DNA from: Pseudomonadota bacterium
Lineage (GTDB): Bacteria > Pseudomonadota > Gammaproteobacteria > Burkholderiales > Burkholderiaceae_D
Direction of reading: 5' to 3'
Assembly: GCA_023449275.1 (NCBI GenBank)
Contig: JAEXJM010000021.1
Span: 8,736 to 72,735 of the forward strand
DNA length: 64,000 nt
The translations under genes were made by a program, and so were the position numbers. Below, piece by piece: positions 8,645 through 17,260 of the stretch (the first letter of the stretch is position 1; each line of letters opens with the position of its first letter). The notes below the pieces were generated by a model that saw only the letters and a list, made by a program, of their open reading frames with translations, was not told the origin of the DNA and made no database searches.

Positions 8645-9277
8645 TTTTCTGCGCTCTGTATTGTTCGATCAATGCGTTGTTGTACCGGTTGACGCACGCC
8701 ACTTCGTACATCTTGTAAAGGTCATGGCATCCATAAACGGTTTGAAGTTCATGCAATGTCGCCAGCCGTTCGGACATGACCATGCCGATGGCAGGCGACA
8801 CCGCTACATAGCTTATCTGGTGGACAGATACGCCGAAGTTCATCAGCCCTTCAAACTCTGGACGCCGCTGATAAAAAAATTGAGATGCAGTTCGATGGTT
8901 TTCATGCGAAGCATCATCAGGGTGCCGATTTCCTCGATGTCGTTTTCCGTCAGCTTCCGGCAAAAATCGTTCTTGCACTTGAGCTGCCAGCACGACTTCA
9001 TTTCATCCAACAACGGCTTCATGCGCTCCGGATCGGCTTTCATCATCAGTTGAATGATCGCCGAACCGCCTGCCTGCGCCAGCAATTCAAGGTTTCCCGC
9101 TTTGCCGACAAGCCCTTGCAGGCTTGCCAGCGAGTTATCCTTGTCAGCGTCTATCAGCACACCTGCAAGACGGTACGCATACCATTCGCCCTGTTCGGCG
9201 GACATTTCGGTGATGCGGAACACCTTGCCCGCATCACGACCACCGGTGATCTCCACGTCTGTAAATTCTCGTGCCAT
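8637..9277 (-). CDS. Tail assembly chaperone GT (predicted -1 frameshift product)
   Basis: The G reading frame (9277 to 8843) contains T TTT TTT at 8873-8879, a classic -1 slippery heptamer. A slip there continues as YQRRPEFEGLMNFGVSVHQ to a stop at 8637, giving 135 + 78 = 213 residues instead of 144. G/GT frameshifting between tube and tape measure genes is conserved in long-tailed phages. The extension ends just inside the tape measure start. Seen directly: heptamer, open second frame and position. Frameshifting itself is inferred. Confidence 0.75.
8843..9277 (-). CDS. Tail assembly chaperone G
   Basis: 144 residues, unshifted product. MAREFTDVEITGGRDAGKVFRITEM followed by an alpha-helical body (LVGKAGNLELLAQAGGSAIIQLMM) matches the tail assembly chaperone family. 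It binds the tape measure and tube during tail building and is absent from virions. The ATG at 9277 is preceded by an AGGTG-like site. It lies between tube and tape measure, as expected. Confidence 0.75.
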   Translation of the reverse strand: MAREFTDVEITGGRDAGKVFRITEMSAEQGEWYAYRLAGVLIDADKDNSLASLQGLVGKAGNLELLAQAGGSAIIQLMMKADPERMKPLLDEMKSCWQLKCKNDFCRKLTENDIEEIGTLMMLRMKTIELHLNFFISGVQSLKG

Positions 9278-9285
9278 GCATCACC

Positions 9286-9717
9286 TCAAATCTTTGCCGG
9301 GGTGATTTTTCCCCAGTGAATGACGTACTGCTTCGGTTCCTGTACACGGTTGTGCGGCGCGACAGGCGTGTACGTCTGCATGACGCCTTTCGACAACGTG
9401 TAGGATTGTCCGGTCGCCGGAACCTCGATGACCGCCGTCAGCCACAGGACTTCTTTCTGTGACTGAGCGTACTGATAGATCGTGTCGAACACCTCGACAG
9501 AATCGGAATCAGCTTGCAGTTGAATGGTCTGTGGAACGATGTGAGGCGTATAGCCTGCCGACATGTTGCCATCAACCCCCATGCGGGTTTCAGCGGTCTG
9601 CACAGATTCCACCGTAAATGCTGTATCCGACGCGAAGCCTTGAACCCGCACGCCAGCATACAAACCCTCGGCAGAAATCGTGAACTTCGAGTTTGCGGAA
9701 GTAATCGTTTTCGTCAT
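9286..9717 (-). CDS. Tail tube protein
   Basis: 143 residues, beta-rich. MGVDGNMSAGYTPHIVPQTIQLQADSDSVEVFDTIY resembles tube proteins of DUF3383-sheath phages: a centre with substitution pattern GNMSAGYTP and a C-terminal YVIHWGKITPAKI strand. It directly follows the sheath gene, the normal order for contractile tails. Confidence 0.8.
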   Translation of the reverse strand: MTKTITSANSKFTISAEGLYAGVRVQGFASDTAFTVESVQTAETRMGVDGNMSAGYTPHIVPQTIQLQADSDSVEVFDTIYQYAQSQKEVLWLTAVIEVPATGQSYTLSKGVMQTYTPVAPHNRVQEPKQYVIHWGKITPAKI

Positions 9718-9725
9718 GCTTCACC

Positions 9726-11204
9726 TCACCGGACGACAATGGATGCAACGGTGATCTGCTGGATAGAGCCGCCGTCCATGTAATAGAGAGAAATAGGAGG
9801 AGACTGGCGCTGGCCTCTGATCTGTGCCGTTGCTTCGCCGATGTACAGGTAGTAACCCTGCGTTTGCAGCTCGGTCGAAATGTCGAAGCCGAGTGCGGAA
9901 ATGATTTGTGCTTTCTGGTTATCGGACAGCGTGACGCCGATGCGGATAGTGCCGTTGTTCAGCGCCTCGTTGATCGGGTCAGTGCATGCCAGACGGATAA
10001 GCGCATTGCCTTCGTCGTTGTACGGCAGCGAGTTGACAGAAGTCAGCAGGGTAGCAATCGCCAGTTGCAGCTGTGCGTTCAGGTAAATCTGGTTGACGTA
10101 GGTATCCGCAAAACCATAGTCAGAACCTGGTAGCTGGCTGTTGTACAGGAAATTGAACGTATTGCCTTCTCCTGCTGCGGAATAGGCCCCGTAATACGTG
10201 TAACCGTTCGCCAGCAGCGTTTCCGCGTCTTGCAGACTGTTCACCGTCGCAGCAAGACCGGATTGAGACTTGAACGCAAGGTCAATGCGACCGTTGTATC
10301 GTGTCCAGTCAATAGATGCGATGCTGCCCATTGCCATAGCCGGAATGGAAATGTTGTCCCAGACAGGCAAAACCGCTTCGTACTTCATCTGTTGGCAGGT
10401 CTGGCCAAGACATTCCGAGTTTGCGACCAGCGCTTGCGGATCGTTGTCCCACGGAACGAACAGATACCGCTTGTTCTGTGTGTTGACCCATGCGCAAAAA
10501 TCCTGCAGGTTGTCCAGCGCGTCAACGATAGTGAACGTCGCCCAGTTGAGCGAAAGCGCCTGAATGCGATCCATCGCGGTAGTCGCCGTATCGGCAGCTG
10601 CGCCCTGCGATACCGTACCGGTAGCCAGACCAAGCGCGACTGCGCCTGAACCTGTGACTGCGCTGATTGTGGATGCTTCGCCGGTTGCAGTAACCGTGAT
10701 ACGGAAACAGTTGAAAGTTGCGTCCCACGTTACTGTAGCGTCATCAGACGTGTTGAGTGCCGTGGTCAGCAATTCCGCAGCGTTGGTGAAGCTGGTCGCC
10801 GTTGACAGGTTGACGCTGTCGATGTTGTACGCCTGACCGCTGATGGTGACAGACAGCGCACCGGTGACGGCTTTCAGCTGATCCAGCGTCATGCCTGCGA
10901 GAGACGAGCCACGTACCCACGCACCGACCGCTTCAGACGCATAAGGCGTGAAGATGATCGCCTGCGGTTTTTTCGTGCTGTTGTCGAAAGACAGGAAATA
11001 ATTGTCAGCCAGTGCAGCCAGAGGAGACGAACTGCCGAAATACTCGGAAACAGCGTCGGCAGAATAGAACTGCTGCAACTGCCCGAAAGGCACGTCAGAT
11101 TCGGTCGTGACGAAAACGCCGTTTAGCGCAAGCGGATTGCCGCCCGTACCGACAACACCCGGATTGATCGTCACCACCTGCGAAATCGGGATGGTTTGAG
11201 CCAT
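9726..11204 (-). CDS. DUF3383 tail sheath protein
   Basis: 492 residues. The N-terminal PISQVVTINPGVVGTGGNPLALNGVFVTT and the middle KRYLFVPWDNDPQALVANS regions are hallmarks of DUF3383, the sheath family of many contractile-tailed phages of proteobacteria. The sheath contracts to drive the tube through the envelope. It starts at ATG 11204, 12 bases past a hairpin with a T-tract, so it may have its own transcriptional control. This gene identifies the phage as myovirus-like. Confidence 0.9.
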   Translation of the reverse strand: MAQTIPISQVVTINPGVVGTGGNPLALNGVFVTTESDVPFGQLQQFYSADAVSEYFGSSSPLAALADNYFLSFDNSTKKPQAIIFTPYASEAVGAWVRGSSLAGMTLDQLKAVTGALSVTISGQAYNIDSVNLSTATSFTNAAELLTTALNTSDDATVTWDATFNCFRITVTATGEASTISAVTGSGAVALGLATGTVSQGAAADTATTAMDRIQALSLNWATFTIVDALDNLQDFCAWVNTQNKRYLFVPWDNDPQALVANSECLGQTCQQMKYEAVLPVWDNISIPAMAMGSIASIDWTRYNGRIDLAFKSQSGLAATVNSLQDAETLLANGYTYYGAYSAAGEGNTFNFLYNSQLPGSDYGFADTYVNQIYLNAQLQLAIATLLTSVNSLPYNDEGNALIRLACTDPINEALNNGTIRIGVTLSDNQKAQIISALGFDISTELQTQGYYLYIGEATAQIRGQRQSPPISLYYMDGGSIQQITVASIVVR

Positions 11205-11212
11205 GGAACAAC

Positions 11213-11240
11213 TCCAAAAAAAAAGCCGCCCGGAGGCGGC
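11213..11240 (-). terminator. Hairpin terminator upstream of sheath gene
   Basis: GCCGCC/GGCGGC stem with 4-nt loop (11225-11240), followed on the minus strand by a run of nine or more T. It lies between the neck gene and the sheath gene, so it should lower transcription from head to tail genes. Confidence 0.7.
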
Positions 11241-11260
11241 AAAGAGAGGAAAAGAGAAAA

Positions 11261-11755
11261 TCAGAGCGGCACGACTGTGGTCTGCGCCTTGTCAAAAAAC
11301 TGTTGCGGGACAGATACGACAGGGTTGTATTGCATCTTGATATCAACCTTCCAGCGTTCGATGTATTGTTTTTCGCCGGAAATCAGCGGTATTTGCATCG
11401 GTTCTCCCGATACCAGCGGCTTTATATCGTTAGGAAATGCGTAATATGCATAATCGTTATTTATCAGGTTGACGAACGTTTGCGCGTTGTTGCCTGATCC
11501 TTGTCCGTAAAAGTCAACCTGCATCGTGTACTGCATCCGTGCCTTGACGTTTTGCGTCTGCGCGTCGTCCGTGTCGGTATAGCTGTTTTCCGTATATGCC
11601 AGCCGGACTTTCGACACGTTGTTCATGATGATGAACTGCACTTTCGGGGAAGGAACGCGGTTGATCTGCCCCTGAAATACCTGAACGCCCGGCAATATGG
11701 ACGTGAGGAACGTGCCAAGCGCCTGAAAAATCTGGGAATCGGTTGTATCAATCAT
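11261..11755 (-). CDS. Neck / tail completion protein
   Basis: 164 residues. LTSILPGVQVFQGQINRVPSPKVQFIIMNNVSKVRL followed by VKARMQYTMQVDFYGQGSGNNAQTFVNLI matches the phage neck (LIC_12616-like, T4 gp15-type terminator) family. It caps the tail before joining the head. It follows three connector genes with a short overlap. Confidence 0.75.
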   Translation of the reverse strand: MIDTTDSQIFQALGTFLTSILPGVQVFQGQINRVPSPKVQFIIMNNVSKVRLAYTENSYTDTDDAQTQNVKARMQYTMQVDFYGQGSGNNAQTFVNLINNDYAYYAFPNDIKPLVSGEPMQIPLISGEKQYIERWKVDIKMQYNPVVSVPQQFFDKAQTTVVPL

Positions 11756-12134
11756 CTGTTTGCAATGTCACGATGACGCAGCACCAGTCCGGCCATGTTT
11801 CCATGACCTGACTGACAAGCCATGTCTGCGGAGAACTGGCAGGGTCTTGCGGAAAAACAAGCAAATCCGATCCGGTCTCATCCGGTCGCGAAATCGCTTT
11901 CACGTCGCCATACAGATAGACCTTGCGCATCGTGCCCTGTATGTTCAGCCCGTTGATATGCTGCAAATCCGAACCGGACAACGCCTGCACATTGGCAAGA
12001 ACCGTTGTGCTTTCGTATTCCGGTACCTGCTGGAAATCGTCAGACGTGGAAAACCCGGTAGAGCGCATCCACGTCACAGACGTGTTCGGATTAACGGTTT
12101 GCGTCACCCCGTTTGCTATTTGTCGTAGGTTCAT
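11748..12134 (-). CDS. Phage head-tail connector/collar protein (unrecognised)
   Basis: 128 residues with no family that I can name surely. The sequence is beta-rich (MRKVYLYGDVKAISRPDETGSDLLVF). By its place between the gp10-like and neck genes, with ATGA overlaps, it is probably a stopper or collar protein. No membrane or signal segment. Confidence 0.6.
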   Translation of the reverse strand: MNLRQIANGVTQTVNPNTSVTWMRSTGFSTSDDFQQVPEYESTTVLANVQALSGSDLQHINGLNIQGTMRKVYLYGDVKAISRPDETGSDLLVFPQDPASSPQTWLVSQVMETWPDWCCVIVTLQTDD

Positions 12135-12628
12135 TTTTTAACGGCAATCCCTGTGCAGGTCGCCAGCATATGACCGGTGTCGATGAGTGGTTTTGTCGTC
12201 ACGCCTTCTCCTCGCTGGCCTTCGGCGACCGCTCTGGCAGCATCGCCGACTGTTTTTCCGGTTATGTCTTTGCCTTCCTTGCGCCACTGACGCAACAGCA
12301 CCGTCACAGGCGACAGTTCAGGCTCAAAGACCTGCGTAATGGTTTGGCGTATGTCTCCGGCGGCTTTTTGTGCTACCAGCGTCATGCCTTGTTCTGCGCT
12401 CATTTTCCCGCGCAACACCTGAGAAACAACCTTCCCGGTCGCTCTTGCCCATTCGCTCGTCTGGGATTCAGCCGTCGGGCGCATAAAAGGCCGAGGCGGA
12501 ATGCGTGACGTGCCGTACTCGTTGTATATAGCCACTTGCGCGACTGGCACGCCGTCGTCATAACGCGCAGATTCAAACCAGCCCGCTTGTGCTAAATATT
12601 CCTCAAGCGACTTCATTCGCTTTTTCAT
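12131..12628 (-). CDS. HK97 gp10-like / virion morphogenesis protein
   Basis: About 165 residues. VAIYNEYGTSRIPPRPFMRPT is the strongly conserved NEYG...PxRPFMRP motif of phage tail completion proteins (HK97 gp10, gpG-like). ATG at 12628 is chosen; a TTG at 12643 that would overlap the upstream stop is an alternative. It completes the neck or tail end. Confidence 0.75.
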   Translation of the reverse strand: MKKRMKSLEEYLAQAGWFESARYDDGVPVAQVAIYNEYGTSRIPPRPFMRPTAESQTSEWARATGKVVSQVLRGKMSAEQGMTLVAQKAAGDIRQTITQVFEPELSPVTVLLRQWRKEGKDITGKTVGDAARAVAEGQRGEGVTTKPLIDTGHMLATCTGIAVKK

Positions 12629-12639
12629 GTCACGCAGCT

Positions 12640-13077
12640 TCAAAACAGTCCCCAAACATCACGGATTGCGGAACCTTCCGGCGATCCGCCGAAGTAGAAC
12701 CCACCAACGCAAATCGCTTCCAGCAGCGCGAGTAATTCCTGTCCGTAGGGCGTTTTTGACAGCCAGAACTGCCAAAAGTCTTTCGCGGGTGGTGCAAGCA
12801 TTGAAACCGATACGCTGCCTTCGGTGGCGCTCTGTACCGGTCCGCCTGCGCCGTTTCCGTTCTGAATCTGCGTCGCCATAGCGGCAATATGCGCCGTCAA
12901 CAAATCAAGCGCATATTGCAGTTTTCCGTTTGAGATGAGCCAGTTGTCATAAGGGTAAATCATGACGCTGGCTCTATCCCAATATGCTGACAACGTGTCA
13001 TCCGGATAGGCGGTCGCATCAGCGAAAGCGGGGAAAAGAACGCGGAAATTTGAAACGTCAAAAACGTGTTCACTCAT
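12640..13077 (-). CDS. DUF4054 head-tail connector
   Basis: 145 residues. VSNFRVLFPAFADATAYPDDTL, ALDLLTAHIAAM and a later loop match DUF4054, an adaptor (gp6-like) family that binds under the portal. The start overlaps the stop of the upstream gene by 8 bases. Confidence 0.8.
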   Translation of the reverse strand: MSEHVFDVSNFRVLFPAFADATAYPDDTLSAYWDRASVMIYPYDNWLISNGKLQYALDLLTAHIAAMATQIQNGNGAGGPVQSATEGSVSVSMLAPPAKDFWQFWLSKTPYGQELLALLEAICVGGFYFGGSPEGSAIRDVWGLF

Positions 13078-13435
13078 CTGGTTTGCCTACTTTTGGCGGT
13101 TCGGCAAAATCGGATGGCGTCTTCTGTGCGGACGTATCCTTTTCCGCCATTTCGGACGCAACCTTTTCCGGGTCGGATTTCTTTTTGTCAACCTTGATAA
13201 AGCCTGCTTCCATATGCTTTCTGAAAGCGCCGATCTGATTCAGCGTTTCCATTTCTTCATTGGAAACTTCGGTGACAACGCCAAGTGGCGTTACAAGGTT
13301 TTTCCTATCCATGCGCCCATGACCGCCGTTGATCTTGACCTTCTTGAGAGCAACGTTCGGCTTTTTGTCTGCGGTCGCTTTACGCCAAAGCGTGTAAACC
13401 TGATCGTTGGTCAGTGTGGAATATACGTAAGGCAT
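13070..13435 (-). CDS. Small phage head protein (unrecognised)
   Basis: 121 residues. The first half looks folded (MPYVYSTLTNDQVYTLW, RMDRKNLVTPLGVVTEV); the last ~40 residues are Lys/Glu/Asp-rich and probably disordered. It lies right after the capsid gene. It could be a head fibre or adaptor, but I do not recognise a family. Confidence 0.55.
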   Translation of the reverse strand: MPYVYSTLTNDQVYTLWRKATADKKPNVALKKVKINGGHGRMDRKNLVTPLGVVTEVSNEEMETLNQIGAFRKHMEAGFIKVDKKKSDPEKVASEMAEKDTSAQKTPSDFAEPPKVGKPDE

Positions 13436-13444
13436 GTTTCCTCC

Positions 13445-14575
13445 TTAGATACCGGAACCACGATAGACAAGCGCCGGACGTTTACAGATAACACCTGCGC
13501 ACGCATTGGAGTAGGCTTCTTCGTAGCCCTTGGTCAACTGCTGAACACCCAGCGTCATGACTTTCATCGGAACCAGCTGATCGATGGTGTTGCCGTTGTC
13601 GGTACTGTCGCCCTGATAGTTCGGTGCGAACAGGTAGAACACGTTGGCGCTGCCGTTTGCTCCATCCAGTTCAGGCGCGGCTTCTACGGTGACATTCGAA
13701 TAATTGTCTTTCAGCCAGGAATCTGCGGAAAGCCCCAGTTCGGTAGGAGTGGACAGGTAATCCACGCAAGCCAGTGCAACCTGCAATTTGAGCGGCGTTT
13801 TCTTGACGTCGATATTGCCGCCCGCCTGTACACGCAAGCTCTGCAATGCCGTCAGCAAATCGGCGATGATTTCGAGCGTGGTTTTGTTGGCCCATTCCGT
13901 AGAGCTACCTGCGCCTTCGGCAACGTTTTCGTAGGCCGGAAGGTTCGGATCGTTCAGGTAGCCATAGGTGCGTCCGTTTCCGTCGTTGTAGCCATAGAAG
14001 CCGATGTAATTCCGGTTGATTTCCAGAGACTGCATCGCGCCCATGCGACGGTTTTCCACATCTGAATAGTTCATCTTGGCAGCGCGTTTTTCGCCAAGAC
14101 GACCGATTCGCATTCCGGATTCAAAACGGACAATCGTGCGGCGTTCAAAGTTGGTGTTCCACGAACCAAGTGGGGTGTTGGTTTCATCGCCATAAGGCTG
14201 CGCAAAACCAGTGCGTTCCGAGAAGCCCTGGACGATTTCTTCGTCTTCCCAGTCGCCCAGCGTGGTGATACCGATCAGATCGTCGATCTTACGCGCCCAG
14301 GTGATGTATTGGACAAGGCCAGGTATCCATGCCTGCAAGAACTGGACTGCTACCGGGATAGATGGCGTAGAAAGCGGTGCAACAATGTCGGCATCCATCG
14401 CCATACCGTTCTGCATACGCGAATAGGCGCGATACATCTCTATGATGTCAGCCGTATCCATTGCGATACCGATCTTTTCCAGATCGTGTACGTCCTGCAA
14501 ACTGTTTACCTTGAATCCCTCAAACGGTCGTACTTTACTGGCAGGGATGAAAGAATGAATTTTCGATGTTCTCAT
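13445..14575 (-). CDS. Major capsid protein (DUF2184)
   Basis: 376 residues. VQYITWARKIDDLIGITTLGDWEDEEIVQGF and RTIVRFESGMRIGRLGEKRAAKMNYS are signature stretches of DUF2184 capsid proteins with an HK97-like fold. It follows the cement and protease genes, the usual order. No obvious separate scaffold gene is present; the scaffold may be part of the DUF2213 protein. Confidence 0.88.
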   Translation of the reverse strand: MRTSKIHSFIPASKVRPFEGFKVNSLQDVHDLEKIGIAMDTADIIEMYRAYSRMQNGMAMDADIVAPLSTPSIPVAVQFLQAWIPGLVQYITWARKIDDLIGITTLGDWEDEEIVQGFSERTGFAQPYGDETNTPLGSWNTNFERRTIVRFESGMRIGRLGEKRAAKMNYSDVENRRMGAMQSLEINRNYIGFYGYNDGNGRTYGYLNDPNLPAYENVAEGAGSSTEWANKTTLEIIADLLTALQSLRVQAGGNIDVKKTPLKLQVALACVDYLSTPTELGLSADSWLKDNYSNVTVEAAPELDGANGSANVFYLFAPNYQGDSTDNGNTIDQLVPMKVMTLGVQQLTKGYEEAYSNACAGVICKRPALVYRGSGI

Positions 14576-14584
14576 GTTTTTTCC

Positions 14585-15082
14585 TTATTCAGTCAATTCA
14601 ACGACCGCCAAACCGGCTCCGTCCGTGTTGAAACGAACCACGCGGGAATTTGGGATGAGCGTGTAACCTTCGGTAGCTGTTCCAGTCGTATTGGCCTGCA
14701 AGGTACCGTTAGTCTGCGAAAACTCGATCTGATTGCCGATCGCTGCCTGATTGGTAAGCGATACAAGAATGCCGCTGGTGAATGTGACGCCTTCGACGAC
14801 CGTGTTGTTCGGGATGGTAGTGGACGGTTCCAGAGTGCCGGCGGGCGTGCCATACAGGCCGTACTGTTTGGAGTTGGCGAGAATGCCGGCGAAAACACCG
14901 GTTCCGCCAACAGTGAACTGCCCGTTCTGTCCAGCTACATGTGTCATTGCTGAACCGATGACGTTGTAAGTGGCGGTCGATGTGTTCAAAACGCCCGCCT
15001 GCGCTCTGACAGGACCGGAAAGCACGATGTCGCCGACGATGCCAGTCGTCTGGAACTGGCGAATGGTTTTCTGAACTGCCAT
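14585..15082 (-). CDS. Structural cement (decoration) protein
   Basis: 165 residues, beta-rich, Thr/Gly-rich. The sequence (GDIVLSGPVRAQAGVLNTS, FAGILANSKQYGLYGT) matches the structural cement protein Gp24 family that stabilises expanded heads. Placed just upstream of the capsid gene, 10 bases apart. Confidence 0.8.
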   Translation of the reverse strand: MAVQKTIRQFQTTGIVGDIVLSGPVRAQAGVLNTSTATYNVIGSAMTHVAGQNGQFTVGGTGVFAGILANSKQYGLYGTPAGTLEPSTTIPNNTVVEGVTFTSGILVSLTNQAAIGNQIEFSQTNGTLQANTTGTATEGYTLIPNSRVVRFNTDGAGLAVVELTE

Positions 15083-15086
15083 GTGA

Positions 15087-16466
15087 TTACCTCAATTCGT
15101 AAAATTTGGATACCTGATTTTCGCGATTTTTGCCTGGCGCACTGTCCATCGCCATAGCCTTGGCAGATGGAACCGGTCTGTTATGCAAATACGATTCAAC
15201 CGCCGTGACAGCCTGATCGGCACCGACTTTCAGCCTCAGTTTTTTTGCTGCATAGATCGCGACATCCCGCGTGGTCATCGAATCGAACGCGAACGAACCG
15301 ATAAACTTGGAAACGTTTTCCGCCAGCTGGTTGCGCCTGGACAATTCAGCAAAACTTCTTCGCGTGACTTTTTCGACCAATTCGGCGCTATCCATCGCCG
15401 GTTTTGCGCCCATACCTGCCGCAAATGCCTTCACTACTTCCGGGTTACTGGAATCCAGCCCGCAAGCATCCATCGCTGCTTTCATGCCTTCCGATTCGTG
15501 TTCGCTATCCAGTTTTTTGCGTTCGTGGTTCTCGCCGGCGGCAACCGCTTCGCGAATGTTCATCGTGTCAGCGTCTTTTCCGCCCGGTTCTTCTTGGCGC
15601 TCGATTCTGTCGCGCTCGACGTTTTCGCCGTACTTGTACGCTTCTTTTGCGTTGAAATCGTCGTCACCGGTTGGCTTGGTGTATGCCAGATCGGTCAATT
15701 CGTCTTTCAGCTTGCCAATAGCGTCTTCTGGTACGTACTGTGACAGTACATCCAACAGACGACCGATGGCGGCATTTTTATCTTCGTCTTGTGTCATATC
15801 TTTGGCTTCTCCTGTTTCTGGGTCAACGTAATGGACGCCCACAATCAGGGACGCCAACTCCTTGATCGCCTCTGCCGCACCAACTTCGGCGGCTTCGACT
15901 TGGGATTCGTTCATAAATTCCTCCGGTTCTGCATCTGCGACAACCACATCCGGCCCCGCTCTGCCTTTTTTCACAAGCGCGACATGGTTCCCTCTCATGT
16001 TGCGGATCACGAAATCGTATGGCTTCCCGTCAAACACACCCGGTGTGAAGTCTGGGTCATACCGGTAGGCTGCGGATATTTGCCGATAGGTACCGTTCTC
16101 AATTCCGTCTATACCCATCCTGTCAGTGACGATGAGTGAGTTTTCAAGATACGGTGACGACCATGCTGCGTCTGTCCCCGTATGCCCGACCTGATAATCC
16201 TTCACCGGTGAATCGGGCGTGACGACGTGGTGATTCAACATGACCGGCAGCCCATTGAAGGTGCTTGCCGCTTTCTCAATTTCTTCTGCTGGTCGATACC
16301 CCCAGTATTCCTTCTGAGGGTCAAGGCCGTGTTCTTCCCATCCCGGAATTTCGATGCCGAGATAGTGAACGACCTGTTCTTTGGTGAGCGGCGTCAGGTC
16401 AACGTGCAAAAAACCGTTCGTGTCGTATCGTCTTGCTGACGATGCGTCAAATGCGATTTCGTTCAT
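15087..16466 (-). CDS. DUF2213 prohead protease/scaffold-like protein
   Basis: About 459 residues from ATG 16466, whose ATGA overlaps the stop of the head morphogenesis gene; an upstream start is less likely. Residues ~1-180 match DUF2213 (DTNGFLHVDLTPLTKEQVVHYLG, LPVMLNHHVVTPDSPVKDYQVG, RMGIDGIENGTYRQISAAY), a family often annotated as phage prohead protease. The rest is charged and helical (Glu/Lys-rich), consistent with scaffold. Both roles are inferred from family and position. Confidence 0.75.
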   Translation of the reverse strand: MNEIAFDASSARRYDTNGFLHVDLTPLTKEQVVHYLGIEIPGWEEHGLDPQKEYWGYRPAEEIEKAASTFNGLPVMLNHHVVTPDSPVKDYQVGHTGTDAAWSSPYLENSLIVTDRMGIDGIENGTYRQISAAYRYDPDFTPGVFDGKPYDFVIRNMRGNHVALVKKGRAGPDVVVADAEPEEFMNESQVEAAEVGAAEAIKELASLIVGVHYVDPETGEAKDMTQDEDKNAAIGRLLDVLSQYVPEDAIGKLKDELTDLAYTKPTGDDDFNAKEAYKYGENVERDRIERQEEPGGKDADTMNIREAVAAGENHERKKLDSEHESEGMKAAMDACGLDSSNPEVVKAFAAGMGAKPAMDSAELVEKVTRRSFAELSRRNQLAENVSKFIGSFAFDSMTTRDVAIYAAKKLRLKVGADQAVTAVESYLHNRPVPSAKAMAMDSAPGKNRENQVSKFYELR

Positions 16467-17260
16467 GAGAAACTGATAACTGGTATGAAAGTGCAACGGC
16501 AATACGGCTCTTGAGCAGGGAATACATAACCGCCGTCATCACCGATTGGCGCGCCCTTGGATAAATCAAACTCTTTCCCATCAAACGCCTTGTGCTTGTG
16601 CCTCGGACGGAAGCTGCCTCCGCTATGAAGCCAGATTCCTTTTTTGATTCCTGAATCTGCAATCATTTGCCGGTTGAAGCTCTGGTATGCTTTTCTGGTC
16701 TGGTCAAGCGCGATGTTGTTCGCCCGGCGGTAGCTCATTTCACCGTATTTCGCTAGGTTCTTGGACAACTCTTTCAGGCTGCTTGTTGGCGTGGTGATGG
16801 TTCGCATCACGTCGCCAGAAATCCGGTCGAAGTATTGCGGGGGTATGGATTTGATCAGATCGACGCCCTGATTGACTGATGCCTGAAAAATCTCTTTCAT
16901 AGCCGGCGTCATGTTATCAAGACTGATCGTCACATCCTCGAACAGTGGTTTCAATGAACTTTTACAGGACGAGCCGGATTCCCGCAAAATCCGGTTGATA
17001 AGCTCATTGACTTTCTCGCGTGCTATCGTGTCGAAGTATGACGACCATTGAACTTTCTTAGCCGTCAAAATGGCCTGCGCGGCTTGGGCAATTCCGCCTT
17101 CCTTCGCAAAATCTTTTTTCTTGCCAGTATCGTCAAAAAGAGAAAGGACAGCGTCGCGGCTGTCCTTTGTCATTGCACGAACCCAGCGTTTCAGATCACG
17201 GCTGTATCGCCTCTCTACCGAAACCGGGTAATTCAGCGCCTTGCCCTTCTTCTTCCGCAT
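16463..17260 (-). CDS. Phage minor head / head morphogenesis protein
   Basis: 265 residues. The C-terminal part (RANNIALDQTRKAYQSFNRQ, GIWLHSGGSFRPRHKH, EPYCRCTFIPV) is the SPP1 gp7 / Mu gpF head-morphogenesis domain with its conserved Cys-x-Cys. It binds the portal and is carried into the head. Its start overlaps the portal gene by 65 bases. Confidence 0.85.
   Translation of the reverse strand: MRKKKGKALNYPVSVERRYSRDLKRWVRAMTKDSRDAVLSLFDDTGKKKDFAKEGGIAQAAQAILTAKKVQWSSYFDTIAREKVNELINRILRESGSSCKSSLKPLFEDVTISLDNMTPAMKEIFQASVNQGVDLIKSIPPQYFDRISGDVMRTITTPTSSLKELSKNLAKYGEMSYRRANNIALDQTRKAYQSFNRQMIADSGIKKGIWLHSGGSFRPRHKHKAFDGKEFDLSKGAPIGDDGGYVFPAQEPYCRCTFIPVISFS

Noticed and set aside
13214..14065. 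283-residue plus-strand ORF
   Set aside because: Shadow of the capsid gene and its neighbour.
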